NCBI GenBank assembly: GCA_038891035.1
Contig: JAWAEW010000007.1
Span: 1-51,843, forward strand
Direction of reading: 5' to 3'
DNA length: 51,843 nucleotides
Origin: UBA10161 sp038891035
GTDB lineage: Archaea > Micrarchaeota > Micrarchaeia > Anstonellales > Anstonellaceae
Below, piece by piece: positions 8,689-15,739 of this stretch; positions within the stretch are counted from its first letter, which is position 1, and each line of letters starts with the position of its first letter. The notes beneath the pieces were generated by a model. That model was not told the origin of the DNA and ran no database searches. It was given only the letters and a program-made list of their open reading frames with translations. Both the position numbers and the translations under genes were made by a program.

Positions 8689-9360
8689 ATGCAAAAATTC
8701 CAAAAAGACTTTATAGAGCTTGCCTGCTTTGCAGGGGCATTAAAATTTGGGCAATTTACTCTAAAATCTGGCCGACAGTCTCCTTATTTTTTCAATTCTG
8801 GAGTATTTTACACTGGAGAGTTTTCAAATGCGCTTGCATCAGTTATGGCAGATTTCATCTGCTTTAAGCTGAAGCCTGAGAAATATGATGTTATTTTTGG
8901 CCCAGCCTACAAAGGAATACCAATTGCAATATCTGTCTCCATGGCCCTTGCAAGAAAAGGCATAAACAAACCTTGGTGCTTCAACCGAAAAGAAGAGAAG
9001 GGACATGGGGAGGGAGGCTCGTTCGTCGGCGCCCCTATTGCAGATGGAACAAAGATAATAATAGTGGATGATGTTTTTACTACAGGTGCTGCAAAAGAGG
9101 ATGCTTTAACATTGCTTTCCTCAGCTGCAAGAGTAAGCCTTGCTGGAGTATTCATAATGTTGGATCGGCAGGAAAAGACTGCTGATGGTAAAAATGCCGT
9201 TGCTGAATTTGAAGCAAAATATGGCACAAAAGTTTATGCAATTGTCTCTGCCACAGATGTCTTTGAATATCTTCACGAAAACAAAATAAACGAAAAAAAA
9301 TATGTTGATGATGAGCTTTACAGTAAGTTTTTGGAGTATCGCGACAAATATGGTGTTTGA
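8689..9360 (+). CDS. pyrE: Orotate phosphoribosyltransferase
   Basis: The 223-residue enzyme transfers ribose-5-phosphate from PRPP to orotate, giving OMP. The type I PRTase fold is evident from FGQFTLKSGRQSPYF near the N-terminus, the flexible-loop motif NRKEEKGHGEGG, and the PRPP-binding motif IIIVDDVFTTGAA, which follows the usual V-D-D-V-x-T-x-G form. Length is normal for the family. It is followed directly by pyrF with no gap, so the last two steps of UMP synthesis are translated together. The earlier pathway genes are not in this window. Confidence 0.93.
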   Translation: MQKFQKDFIELACFAGALKFGQFTLKSGRQSPYFFNSGVFYTGEFSNALASVMADFICFKLKPEKYDVIFGPAYKGIPIAISVSMALARKGINKPWCFNRKEEKGHGEGGSFVGAPIADGTKIIIVDDVFTTGAAKEDALTLLSSAARVSLAGVFIMLDRQEKTADGKNAVAEFEAKYGTKVYAIVSATDVFEYLHENKINEKKYVDDELYSKFLEYRDKYGV

Positions 9361-10215
9361 ATGGATTTTAGCACTTTTCTCAAAGAAAGCGCTGCAAGGC
9401 ACAACTCCATACTTTGCTTTGGGATAGACCCCGATTTAGATCAAATGCCTCCGTCTGAGCTTGGGGTTGAAGAAAAGATCGTGAAATTTTATTCTGACAT
9501 AGTTGATGCTGCTATCCAGCAGGAAAGTTACATTTCGGCACTCAAGCCAAATTATGCCTATTTTGCACGATACGGATTTGACGGGCTGCGAGCTCTCCAG
9601 AGGTTAATCAAGCAATACAGCGGAAAAATCCCTGTAATTTTGGATGCAAAAAGAGGGGATATTGGAAAATCAAGCCAAGCTTATGCTGAAGAAGGTTTCA
9701 AATTTTGGGGTGCAGATGCCATCACGGTTTCTCCTTATATGGGCCAGGACAGCATTCAACCATTTCTTTCATTTTGCAAGGAAGGCAAGGGAGCGTATGT
9801 ACTTTGCAGAACTTCCAATCAGGGTGCAGCAGATTTCCAGGCCCTCTGGGCGCATGATGGTAAGCCTTTGTTTTATCATGTTGCATCAAAAATAGCTAGG
9901 TGGTTTACGCCTGGCCTTGGTGCGGTAGTTGGTGCAACTGCAATTGAAGATCTCGAAAAAGTTTTATGGATATTTCATGATGCTGAATTGGAAGTTCCGC
10001 TTTTGATACCAGGAGTGGGTGCGCAAGGCGGTTCTGCTAGACAGGCTGCAGAATCATTGCGCACGATTTGGCAACAGACGTTTGCTTTGCACAGGATCAA
10101 TGCTTCTTCCTCTATTGCCTTTGCTTGGAAAGAAAGGCAGACGCAGGACTATGTCGGTGCCGCACTTGAAGAGATGAAATCGCTAAATTCGCAGATTGGA
10201 AAACTTATCCTGTAA
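9361..10215 (+). CDS. pyrF: Orotidine 5'-phosphate decarboxylase, type 2
   Basis: The 284-residue protein contains GIDPDLD near residue 20, ALKPNYAYFARYG near residue 60, and the catalytic ILDAKRGDIG motif around residues 93-101, where the Lys and Asp residues form the decarboxylation site. VSPYMGQDS and a late LIPGVGAQGG phosphate-binding motif follow. The length and the DAKRGDIG variant place it in the longer type 2 family, not the short archaeal type (about 210 residues). It overlaps the stop of the convergent glyS by 11 bases. Confidence 0.93.
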   Translation: MDFSTFLKESAARHNSILCFGIDPDLDQMPPSELGVEEKIVKFYSDIVDAAIQQESYISALKPNYAYFARYGFDGLRALQRLIKQYSGKIPVILDAKRGDIGKSSQAYAEEGFKFWGADAITVSPYMGQDSIQPFLSFCKEGKGAYVLCRTSNQGAADFQALWAHDGKPLFYHVASKIARWFTPGLGAVVGATAIEDLEKVLWIFHDAELEVPLLIPGVGAQGGSARQAAESLRTIWQQTFALHRINASSSIAFAWKERQTQDYVGAALEEMKSLNSQIGKLIL

Positions 10216-11731
10216 CCTTGCCCTGTCTGACAAATTCTAACAAAGAAAAAGCAAGCTTGTCTATTTTTATCCTTATTTGCTTGCCGTCATTTCTGAAACG
10301 CACAGTCACGTCATTATTTTCCAAAGAAGTATAATCGATGGTGATGCAGTATGGCACCCCTATCTCATCTGCACGTGCATATCTTCTTCCTATGCTTCCG
10401 CTTTCCTGGTAAAATACGCAAAGACCCTCTTTTCGCAAAATCTCCTCAACTTGCCTTGCTTTGGCGTCCAGACCGTCTTTTTTCATGAGAGGGAAAATCC
10501 ATGCATGATATGGCGCAATCCACGGTGGAAAATCGAACCAATCCCATTCCTTGCTAGATGATTTCTCTCTGAAAGAATGCTCCAAAACGCACCAAAATGT
10601 TCTATCTACTCCCATCGACGGCTCTATCACGTGAGGAACCACCTTCTCCTTTCGCTGCTCATGAAAAATTGAAAGTTCTTGCCCGGAGAACTTGGAGTGG
10701 GAGGATAAGTCATAGTCTGTTCTATAGGCAGTGCCTGCGGTCTCGATCAGCCCATAAGATGTCTCGACTTCCAAATCTACATTTCCCAAAGAATAATGTG
10801 GAGTTTCCTCTTTGGGCATCTTCCTGAAGAAGAACTTCTCTTGCGGGATTCCTAAAAGAAGGTAGAATTGTTTTTGCTTCCAAAGAAGATAGGCCATGAT
10901 TTGGTTGGGTATTAGACCTGATGAAACTGCGTCTGAGATTTTGATTTCCTTGGGGGCGTCTCCGTTCGATACAATGCGCAATGTATCAAAAGAAATCTCA
11001 GCGAATTTTGGATGTGTTGGCTGTGTTGGGTCAAAGAAATACTCAAGCTCCATTTGTGTAAACTCGCGCATTCTCATAAGTCCTTGCCGCGGAGAGATTT
11101 CATTCCTTGCGCTTTTGCCTATCTGACCTATGCCTATTGGTAGCTTGCCACCGAAGTTGCGCACGATCCGAAGAAAGTCCATGAAGATGCCTTGGGCGGT
11201 TTCTGGCCTGAAGTATGCGCTGTTGCCCTCAATTGGTCCTATATTCGTCTTAAACATCAAGTTGAACCAGCTGACTTTGGAGAGAGTTTGCTTTTTGCAA
11301 TTTGGGCAAACGATGCCATATTTTTGGATTAGCTCGGAAAGCACCTGTGGGTCTGCCCCAGCTTGTAGGTGAATCTTACCCTCCTCTTGCCCTGCAATAA
11401 GATGGTCTGCTCGGAAGCGCTGGTTGCATGATGTGCAAGAAACAATCGGGTCTGCAAAGTTTTGCAGATGGCCGGATGCCTTAAGCACTATCTCTGGCAG
11501 GATGAGCGAGGTTTCAATTTCGTGGAATCCTTCCTTTTGGAGCATTTCCTTTCTCCAAAGATTCTCAATATTGCGCTTGATTGCACAGCCAACGGGACCG
11601 TAGTCGTAGAAACCTGCTGGCGAGCCGTAAATCTCACAAGAAGGGATTAGTATTGCTCTCCTTATTGCAATGTCCATCAGTTGCTGTGCTTTTGCCATAC
11701 TGATGTTGTCTTGGGGAAGTTCTTTAAACAT
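10205..11731 (-). CDS. glyS: Glycyl-tRNA synthetase (alpha2, archaeal/eukaryotic type)
   Basis: The 508-residue class II synthetase carries SPAGFYDYGPVG at the N-terminus and a four-cysteine Zn module (two Cys in SCTSCNQ, two in CPNCKK). TNIGPIEGNSAYFRPETAQG precedes motif 2 (ARNEISPRQGLMRMREF). The C-terminus is an anticodon-binding domain with VPYCITIDY. It charges tRNA-Gly. I start at ATG 11731, since the upstream in-frame stretch is hydrophobic, lies under the divergent Nop5 gene and lacks family similarity. Some archaeal and eukaryotic versions carry longer insertions, so this is a compact form. Confidence 0.93.
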   Translation of the reverse strand: MFKELPQDNISMAKAQQLMDIAIRRAILIPSCEIYGSPAGFYDYGPVGCAIKRNIENLWRKEMLQKEGFHEIETSLILPEIVLKASGHLQNFADPIVSCTSCNQRFRADHLIAGQEEGKIHLQAGADPQVLSELIQKYGIVCPNCKKQTLSKVSWFNLMFKTNIGPIEGNSAYFRPETAQGIFMDFLRIVRNFGGKLPIGIGQIGKSARNEISPRQGLMRMREFTQMELEYFFDPTQPTHPKFAEISFDTLRIVSNGDAPKEIKISDAVSSGLIPNQIMAYLLWKQKQFYLLLGIPQEKFFFRKMPKEETPHYSLGNVDLEVETSYGLIETAGTAYRTDYDLSSHSKFSGQELSIFHEQRKEKVVPHVIEPSMGVDRTFWCVLEHSFREKSSSKEWDWFDFPPWIAPYHAWIFPLMKKDGLDAKARQVEEILRKEGLCVFYQESGSIGRRYARADEIGVPYCITIDYTSLENNDVTVRFRNDGKQIRIKIDKLAFSLLEFVRQGKVTG

Positions 11732-11759
11732 TCTTAGTGAAAAGGCAAAAGGAGAGAAG

Positions 11760-12542
11760 ATGAAGAGCAATTTGAGAGAAGAGTTCCTCAGGAAAGCAAA
11801 GCTTAAAGTGCAGGCTGCGATAAGTTCGCCTGACAATCTGCTTATTCAGACTGTCTCCTGCATTGATGAGCTTAACCGGGCTTCGAATTTGCTTTTTGAA
11901 AGACTAACTGAATGGTATGGTGTATATTTTCCTGAATTTAAGAGTTCTGACCCTGAGAAATTTGTTCAGGGGGTTTTGATTATTGACCGGGAAAATATAA
12001 AGAGAGAGGAGCTGGAAAAAGTGTTTGGGCAGCAGGCAGCTTCGATTGAGCAGAAGGCATCAGTAAGTGTGGGAGCGCAGCTTTCTTCTCAGGACGTGCA
12101 GCAGATAAGAAAACTTGCGATGCAGGTGCAGATGCTTTGGAAATTGAGGCAAGAGGTAGAAAGTTATCAGGAAGGGCTTGCAAAGAGGGTTTGCCCCAAT
12201 ATCTCGTACTTGGTTGGCTCATTGCTTGCTTCCAAGCTGGTTGCTCAGGCAGGAGGTTTGCAGCGCCTTGCGACCTTGCCTTCAAGCACCGTACAAGTGC
12301 TTGGGGCAGAAAAAGCTCTATTCAAACATCTAAAAAGCGGCAGCAAGCCTCCAAAGCACGGCTTGATTTTCCAGCACCCACAAATTAGCAGGTCTCCGCG
12401 CAAGCTACGTGGTAAAATCGCGCGTGCAATAGCAGCTAAGATAGCAATTGCTTCAAAGGCAGATGCAATGAGTGGAAATTTCATAGCAGAAAAGCTTAAG
12501 GCCCAGCTGGATGCGCAGCTGAAAAGAATTTTGGAAAAGTGA
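11760..12542 (+). CDS. Nop5/Nop56-58 family C/D RNP core protein, short form
   Basis: The 260-residue protein has the Nop coiled-coil segment (DELNRASNLLFERLTEWYG, then FPEF) and the Nop RNA-binding domain from about residue 145 (YLVGSLLASKLVAQAGGL, LPSSTVQVLGAEKALF, PPKHGLIFQHP, LRGKIARAIAAKIAIASKAD). Archaeal Nop5 is usually nearer 370-410 residues, with an extra N-terminal domain that binds fibrillarin. That domain is missing here, and no fibrillarin gene is adjacent. ATG 11760 follows GGAGAG. It probably still binds kink-turn RNA with L7Ae. It could be a Prp31-like or reduced Nop5. Confidence 0.88.
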   Translation: MKSNLREEFLRKAKLKVQAAISSPDNLLIQTVSCIDELNRASNLLFERLTEWYGVYFPEFKSSDPEKFVQGVLIIDRENIKREELEKVFGQQAASIEQKASVSVGAQLSSQDVQQIRKLAMQVQMLWKLRQEVESYQEGLAKRVCPNISYLVGSLLASKLVAQAGGLQRLATLPSSTVQVLGAEKALFKHLKSGSKPPKHGLIFQHPQISRSPRKLRGKIARAIAAKIAIASKADAMSGNFIAEKLKAQLDAQLKRILEK

Positions 12543-12546
12543 TTTT

Positions 12547-13176
12547 ATGAAACTGCTTGCACTTTCTGATTTACATGCAGATGAGGAAGTTTTGGATAGG
12601 CTAAAGGCGATTTCCCTTCGCAAAAAGTATGATTTTGTCCTTTTTGTAGGAGACATAACCAACAATGGCCCTGTATCTTATGTGAGAGAAGTGCTTGAGA
12701 TTTTCCCAAATAGTTTTGCAGTGCATGGCAATATGGACCCTCCTGAAGTAGCAAGTGCAATTGAACATATGGGTAAATCACTTCACGGCAAAAAGGTTAA
12801 TATCGGCCAGTGGAACTTGGTTGGCCTGGGTGGAAGCAACAAAACGCCTTTCGGAACGCCAAGCGAGCTTTCTGAGGAAGAAATTGAGCAGGTGCTTGCA
12901 AACACAGGAATGGATGAGTTTTCGATAGTGGTTGCTCACCCACCACCATATGGTGCTTTTGACTTGATAGGTCAGATGAATGTTGGAAGCAAGGCGCTCA
13001 GGAAATTTGTGGAAACGCGCAAGCCTATTTTGCTTTTTTGCGGCCATATCCACGAATATGAAGGAAAGCAGATTCTTGGGGAAACCTTGATAGTAAAGCT
13101 TTCACCTGCAGAAAAGCTCAGAGCTGCTGAAGTGGAAATTAAAGAGGAGATTTCAGTCAAGTTCATCAGCCTTTAA
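12547..13176 (+). CDS. Calcineurin-like metallophosphoesterase
   Basis: The 209-residue protein shows the five metallophosphoesterase motifs in order: SDLHAD at residues 7-12, FVGDITN, AVHGNMD, AHPPPYG and CGHIHEYEG. These bind a dinuclear metal centre. The compact size resembles the YfcE/MJ0936-type phosphodiesterases, but the physiological substrate is not predictable. It starts four bases after the Nop5 stop and is followed one base later by the GNAT start, so the three probably share a transcript. Confidence 0.88.
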   Translation: MKLLALSDLHADEEVLDRLKAISLRKKYDFVLFVGDITNNGPVSYVREVLEIFPNSFAVHGNMDPPEVASAIEHMGKSLHGKKVNIGQWNLVGLGGSNKTPFGTPSELSEEEIEQVLANTGMDEFSIVVAHPPPYGAFDLIGQMNVGSKALRKFVETRKPILLFCGHIHEYEGKQILGETLIVKLSPAEKLRAAEVEIKEEISVKFISL

Positions 13177-13177
13177 G

Positions 13178-13621
13178 GTGAGCTTCTTGGAAGAAGCAGA
13201 AGGCTTTTCTGACTCAGTATTGACAAGCTTTAATGTAAGGCGGGCGAAAAAGTCAGAAATCGAGACTGTAAAGAGGCTAATTTTGACCATTTTTCCCAAA
13301 GCAAGAAACAGGATTTTGCCGACTGACTATATTTTGATAGCAGAAAAAAACCAAATCCCCGTTGGGTTTTGCCATTACAGAATAAGGGGGAAAATCTGCT
13401 ATATTGCAGGTTTGGGAGTGCTTGCACATTATAGGGAGCATGGGATTGGCTCTAAGCTACTTGCAGAAGCTCTCTATCATGCAGACAAAAAAGGGGTCCA
13501 GACAACTTACCTTAAGGTAAGGGCAAACAATTATGCTGCAGCCAAGCTTTACCTTCATTTTGGGTTCTTTGAAAGAAGGGTTGGGGATGTGTTGCTTTTG
13601 GTAAGGAAAAGGGCAAACTAG
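13178..13621 (+). CDS. GNAT family N-acetyltransferase
   Basis: The 147-residue protein has the GNAT acetyl-CoA motif GLGVLAHYREHGIGSKLL (motif A, with R-x-x-G-I-G) and a C-terminal NNYAAAKLYLHFGFF motif B. The order resembles RimI-like N-terminal acetyltransferases, but the substrate is uncertain. Translation probably starts at GTG 13178 one base after the phosphoesterase stop. A later start is possible because the first ~17 residues look unconserved. Its stop and the convergent reductase's stop share a CTAG tetranucleotide. Confidence 0.82.
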   Translation: MSFLEEAEGFSDSVLTSFNVRRAKKSEIETVKRLILTIFPKARNRILPTDYILIAEKNQIPVGFCHYRIRGKICYIAGLGVLAHYREHGIGSKLLAEALYHADKKGVQTTYLKVRANNYAAAKLYLHFGFFERRVGDVLLLVRKRAN

Positions 13622-14316
13622 CCCCATTCGTCTTTTTTTATGCTCTCTTTTGGAACACCTGAGGTCATAAGGGAAGATGCAAGCGAAGATACCATTTCCT
13701 TGCTGCCGCAAAGGTAAAACGACTTGCCTTGCAGGCTTCCAAGCTTCTCCTTCAAGATTTCAACTGTTATCCTGCCTTTAAGCCCGCTCCAGCCAAAGGG
13801 AATATTGTCCCCTGAAATCGATGGGAAAAATTTAAATGAAGAGTAGGATGAAGAAAGCGCTTGCATTTGGTCAAAATAAATCAGGCCCTCTTTAGTATGA
13901 GCAGAGTGGAAAAGCCAGGCTGGAAGGTTTTCTTTAACGGTCTGAATGATCATGCTTCGCAGTGCAGAAATGCCTACCCCGCCTCCGATGAATACTCTTT
14001 CTTTGTCTTCTTTGCCAAGAAGGAAGATGCCATATGGGCCATCGAGCTCAAGAGAATCTTTTGGCTTAAGCTTCCAAAGAAGGGAAGGAAAGAATCCTTT
14101 GTTTTTTATGCAAAACCAAAGATTTGGCTCTTCGGGATGTGATGCGACCGAATAGGGCCTGTGGATATACTTGCCAGTTCCATCAGGAAGCCTGAGCAGA
14201 AAAAATTGGCCTGGTTGATATTTAGGGATACTGCCACTTATTGGTGAAAGCTTAAAAGTGCGCACATCTGCAGCTTCTTGCACTATTTCTTCAACCACAA
14301 AATGCTTGAACTCCAT
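13618..14316 (-). CDS. Ferredoxin-NADP reductase-like flavoprotein
   Basis: The 232-residue protein has an FAD-binding barrel with RPYSVAS at residues 53-59, and an NAD(P)-binding domain opening with GGGVGISALR at 111-120 and ending with FYLCGSKEMV. This is the FNR superfamily layout also seen in PyrK, the electron-transfer subunit of dihydroorotate dehydrogenase B. The C-terminal four-cysteine 2Fe-2S cluster of PyrK is absent: only two scattered Cys are present. It is therefore better called a generic NAD(P)H-flavin reductase. It lies 27 bases downstream of dus on the same strand, so it may pass electrons to that flavoenzyme. Confidence 0.8.
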   Translation of the reverse strand: MEFKHFVVEEIVQEAADVRTFKLSPISGSIPKYQPGQFFLLRLPDGTGKYIHRPYSVASHPEEPNLWFCIKNKGFFPSLLWKLKPKDSLELDGPYGIFLLGKEDKERVFIGGGVGISALRSMIIQTVKENLPAWLFHSAHTKEGLIYFDQMQALSSSYSSFKFFPSISGDNIPFGWSGLKGRITVEILKEKLGSLQGKSFYLCGSKEMVSSLASSLMTSGVPKESIKKDEWG

Positions 14317-14343
14317 GAGAGCTTTTTACTCAGCTTATCCTTA

Positions 14344-15291
14344 TTAGAGTTTGTGCAGAAGCTGAAGCAGGTCCTCTTCTGTTTTGGCAGTTGCAAGAGC
14401 AGATCTTGCCTTTTTTGCACCTGGCCAGCCTGCAAAAAACTGAACTGCGTGGGCTTTTGCATGCTTTAAAGAGAAGCAATTGTATTTCTTTGCAAGCAAG
14501 AGATATTCCATTAAATCAGCTTTCCTTTCCTGCCTGCTGTACTGCGTGATGGATTTACCTTCTAAAAGGAAGTTGCTTTGGGCAAAAATTGCAGGGTTTC
14601 CAAGTGCTCCTGAAGAAATCATTGCAGCATCGCATTTAGTCTCAATCAAAAGCTTTACTGCAAGCGTGGCAGAGTCAGCTCCGCCATTTCCTATTACAGG
14701 AATATTGACTGCCTGCTTTACTTCTGAAATTGTTTTCCAGCCCTTTGGATTGGTTCCAGAGGCAAACCTCCAGTGCACTGTTATGCCTGCCGCCCCTTCC
14801 TGCTCAATCAATTTTGCAATCACTACTGCATTATCCTGCGACCAGCCAGCACGAATTTTGCAGGTTATTGGTAGATGGCTTGCCTTAACGCAAGCAGCAA
14901 CTATCTGTCTTATTTTTTCTGGACTCTTAAGAAGGGCTGCGCCTGAGCCTGCCTTAACCACGGACAGGGCAGGACAACCGAAATTCAAATCAATGCAAGA
15001 CGCAAAAATCTCTTCGGACTGCACTAGTTGAGAAATTTTCCTGCAACAGCTAGCCATCATTTCTTTGTCTGATCCGAAAATCTGAATTGCCACTGGCATT
15101 TCTTCTTTGCAAGTGGAAATCAGATTCAATGCTGCCTTTGCCCCTCTTACAATTGCTGTTGCGTTTGCAAATTCAGTAAAACACATTGCTGCCCCTTTTT
15201 TACGGCAAAGAAGCCTAAATGCAATATCTGTATAGCCTGCCATTGGCCCAAGCACAAACCTGCCACTAATCTCTGAAAGCCCGAACTTCAC
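14344..15291 (-). CDS. dus: tRNA-dihydrouridine synthase
   Basis: The 315-residue TIM-barrel flavoprotein has LGPMAGYTD at residues 14-22, PVAIQIFG near residue 66, and DLNFGCP at 101-107 with Cys106 in the place of the catalytic acid, followed by GSGAALL. ITCKIRAGW and IGNGG (phosphate/FMN binding) come later. Dus enzymes reduce specific uridines in the tRNA D-loop. The usual HGRTR motif is replaced by HWRFASG, a divergent feature that may shift specificity. A dihydroorotate dehydrogenase is less likely because of the NFGCP motif. A flavin-reductase-like gene follows on the same strand. Confidence 0.88.
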   Translation of the reverse strand: MKFGLSEISGRFVLGPMAGYTDIAFRLLCRKKGAAMCFTEFANATAIVRGAKAALNLISTCKEEMPVAIQIFGSDKEMMASCCRKISQLVQSEEIFASCIDLNFGCPALSVVKAGSGAALLKSPEKIRQIVAACVKASHLPITCKIRAGWSQDNAVVIAKLIEQEGAAGITVHWRFASGTNPKGWKTISEVKQAVNIPVIGNGGADSATLAVKLLIETKCDAAMISSGALGNPAIFAQSNFLLEGKSITQYSRQERKADLMEYLLLAKKYNCFSLKHAKAHAVQFFAGWPGAKKARSALATAKTEEDLLQLLHKL

Positions 15292-15431
15292 AAACCAAAA
15301 GTGCCTTAAACTGAATATAACGTTTTGCCTCCAGTCAGTGTCCGCTTTTCCTTCAAATTTCCAGTTATCTTTGAATGTTATTTCTCAGAAAACCATAAAG
15401 TTTCTTTTAGTGCCCAAAAAATTTTTGCGGT
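15292..15431. other. Non-coding gap upstream of dus leading into the repeat
   Basis: No convincing gene lies here. TTTTAGTGCCC near 15400 resembles the unit ends of the adjacent repeat, so the repeat may extend leftward as a decayed unit. The open frame across the region has no family similarity. Confidence 0.4.
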
Positions 15432-15560
15432 TGCCTTTGGGGGTGAACCCTCAAGTGGACCTGCTGTTTATCTTAGTGTCCCAGCCAAAAAAGCTGTGGT
15501 TTCCTTTTTGGGGTGAACCCTCAGGGGGCTTTGAGGTTTATCTTTAGTGCCCCCTAGGGA
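15432..15560 (+). repeat. Copy A of a ~128-bp tRNA-adjacent repeat
   Basis: This 129-bp segment is nearly identical to 19756-19882, differing at a handful of positions and small indels. Each copy contains two related half-units, both with CTTT..GGGGTGAACCCTCA and ending in GTTTATCTT(T)AGTG. Between them is a CAGC-CAAAAAA-GCTG hairpin. It ends with CCCCCTAGGGA, immediately next to the 3' end of the tRNA-Pro gene. It encodes no recognisable transposase. It may be a small non-coding RNA, a non-autonomous mobile element or a processing/termination element. Confidence 0.75.
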
Positions 15561-15647
15561 TGGGGGAACTGAGATTTGAACTCAGATCACCAGCTTTTTT
15601 GCAAAAAGACCCAAAGCTGGCAGCATACCAGATTAGCCCATTCCCCC
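15561..15647 (-). tRNA. tRNA-Pro(UGG) with a 14-nt intron
   Basis: On the minus strand the acceptor arms GGGGGAA and TTCCCCC pair, followed by discriminator A and no encoded CCA. The T-arm is CTGAG-TTCAAAT-CTCAG. The anticodon stem is CCAGC/GCTGG and the loop begins TTTGGG, placing UGG at 34-36 with G37. Twenty-one bases lie between the stem strands; removing 14 (15596-15609, TCTTTTTGCAAAAA) after position 37 leaves a normal 7-base loop. The inserted bases can pair across the junction (CTTTTT with AAAAAG), consistent with an endonuclease-processed archaeal intron. Exact splice ends are uncertain by a base or two. Confidence 0.85.
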
Positions 15648-15693
15648 TGGTAAAGTTTTGGGGCAAACTTCTTTAATTGCTGGCAGGGAATCA

Positions 15694-15734
15694 CTTATAA
15701 ATCCTTGCAGCAAATTACAGGCTTTGTGGAGAGG
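15694..15734 (+). promoter_or_regulatory. Promoter and ribosome-binding site of purL
   Basis: CTTATAAAT at 15694-15702 is a good archaeal TATA box. A GGAGAGG Shine-Dalgarno follows at about 15728-15734, six bases before the ATG at 15740. Initiation about 25 nt downstream of the TATA box would give a very short leader. Confidence 0.6.
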
Positions 15735-15739
15735 GGCAA

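Noticed and set aside
13618..14316. Assignment of the FNR-like gene as PyrK
   Set aside because: The C-terminal iron-sulfur cysteines are absent, and the neighbour is Dus, not a dihydroorotate dehydrogenase.
15325..15547. Open frames over repeat copy A sharing a GPAVYLSVPAKKAVV peptide with copy B
   Set aside because: The shared peptide follows from near-identical DNA, and the two frames differ completely outside the repeat.
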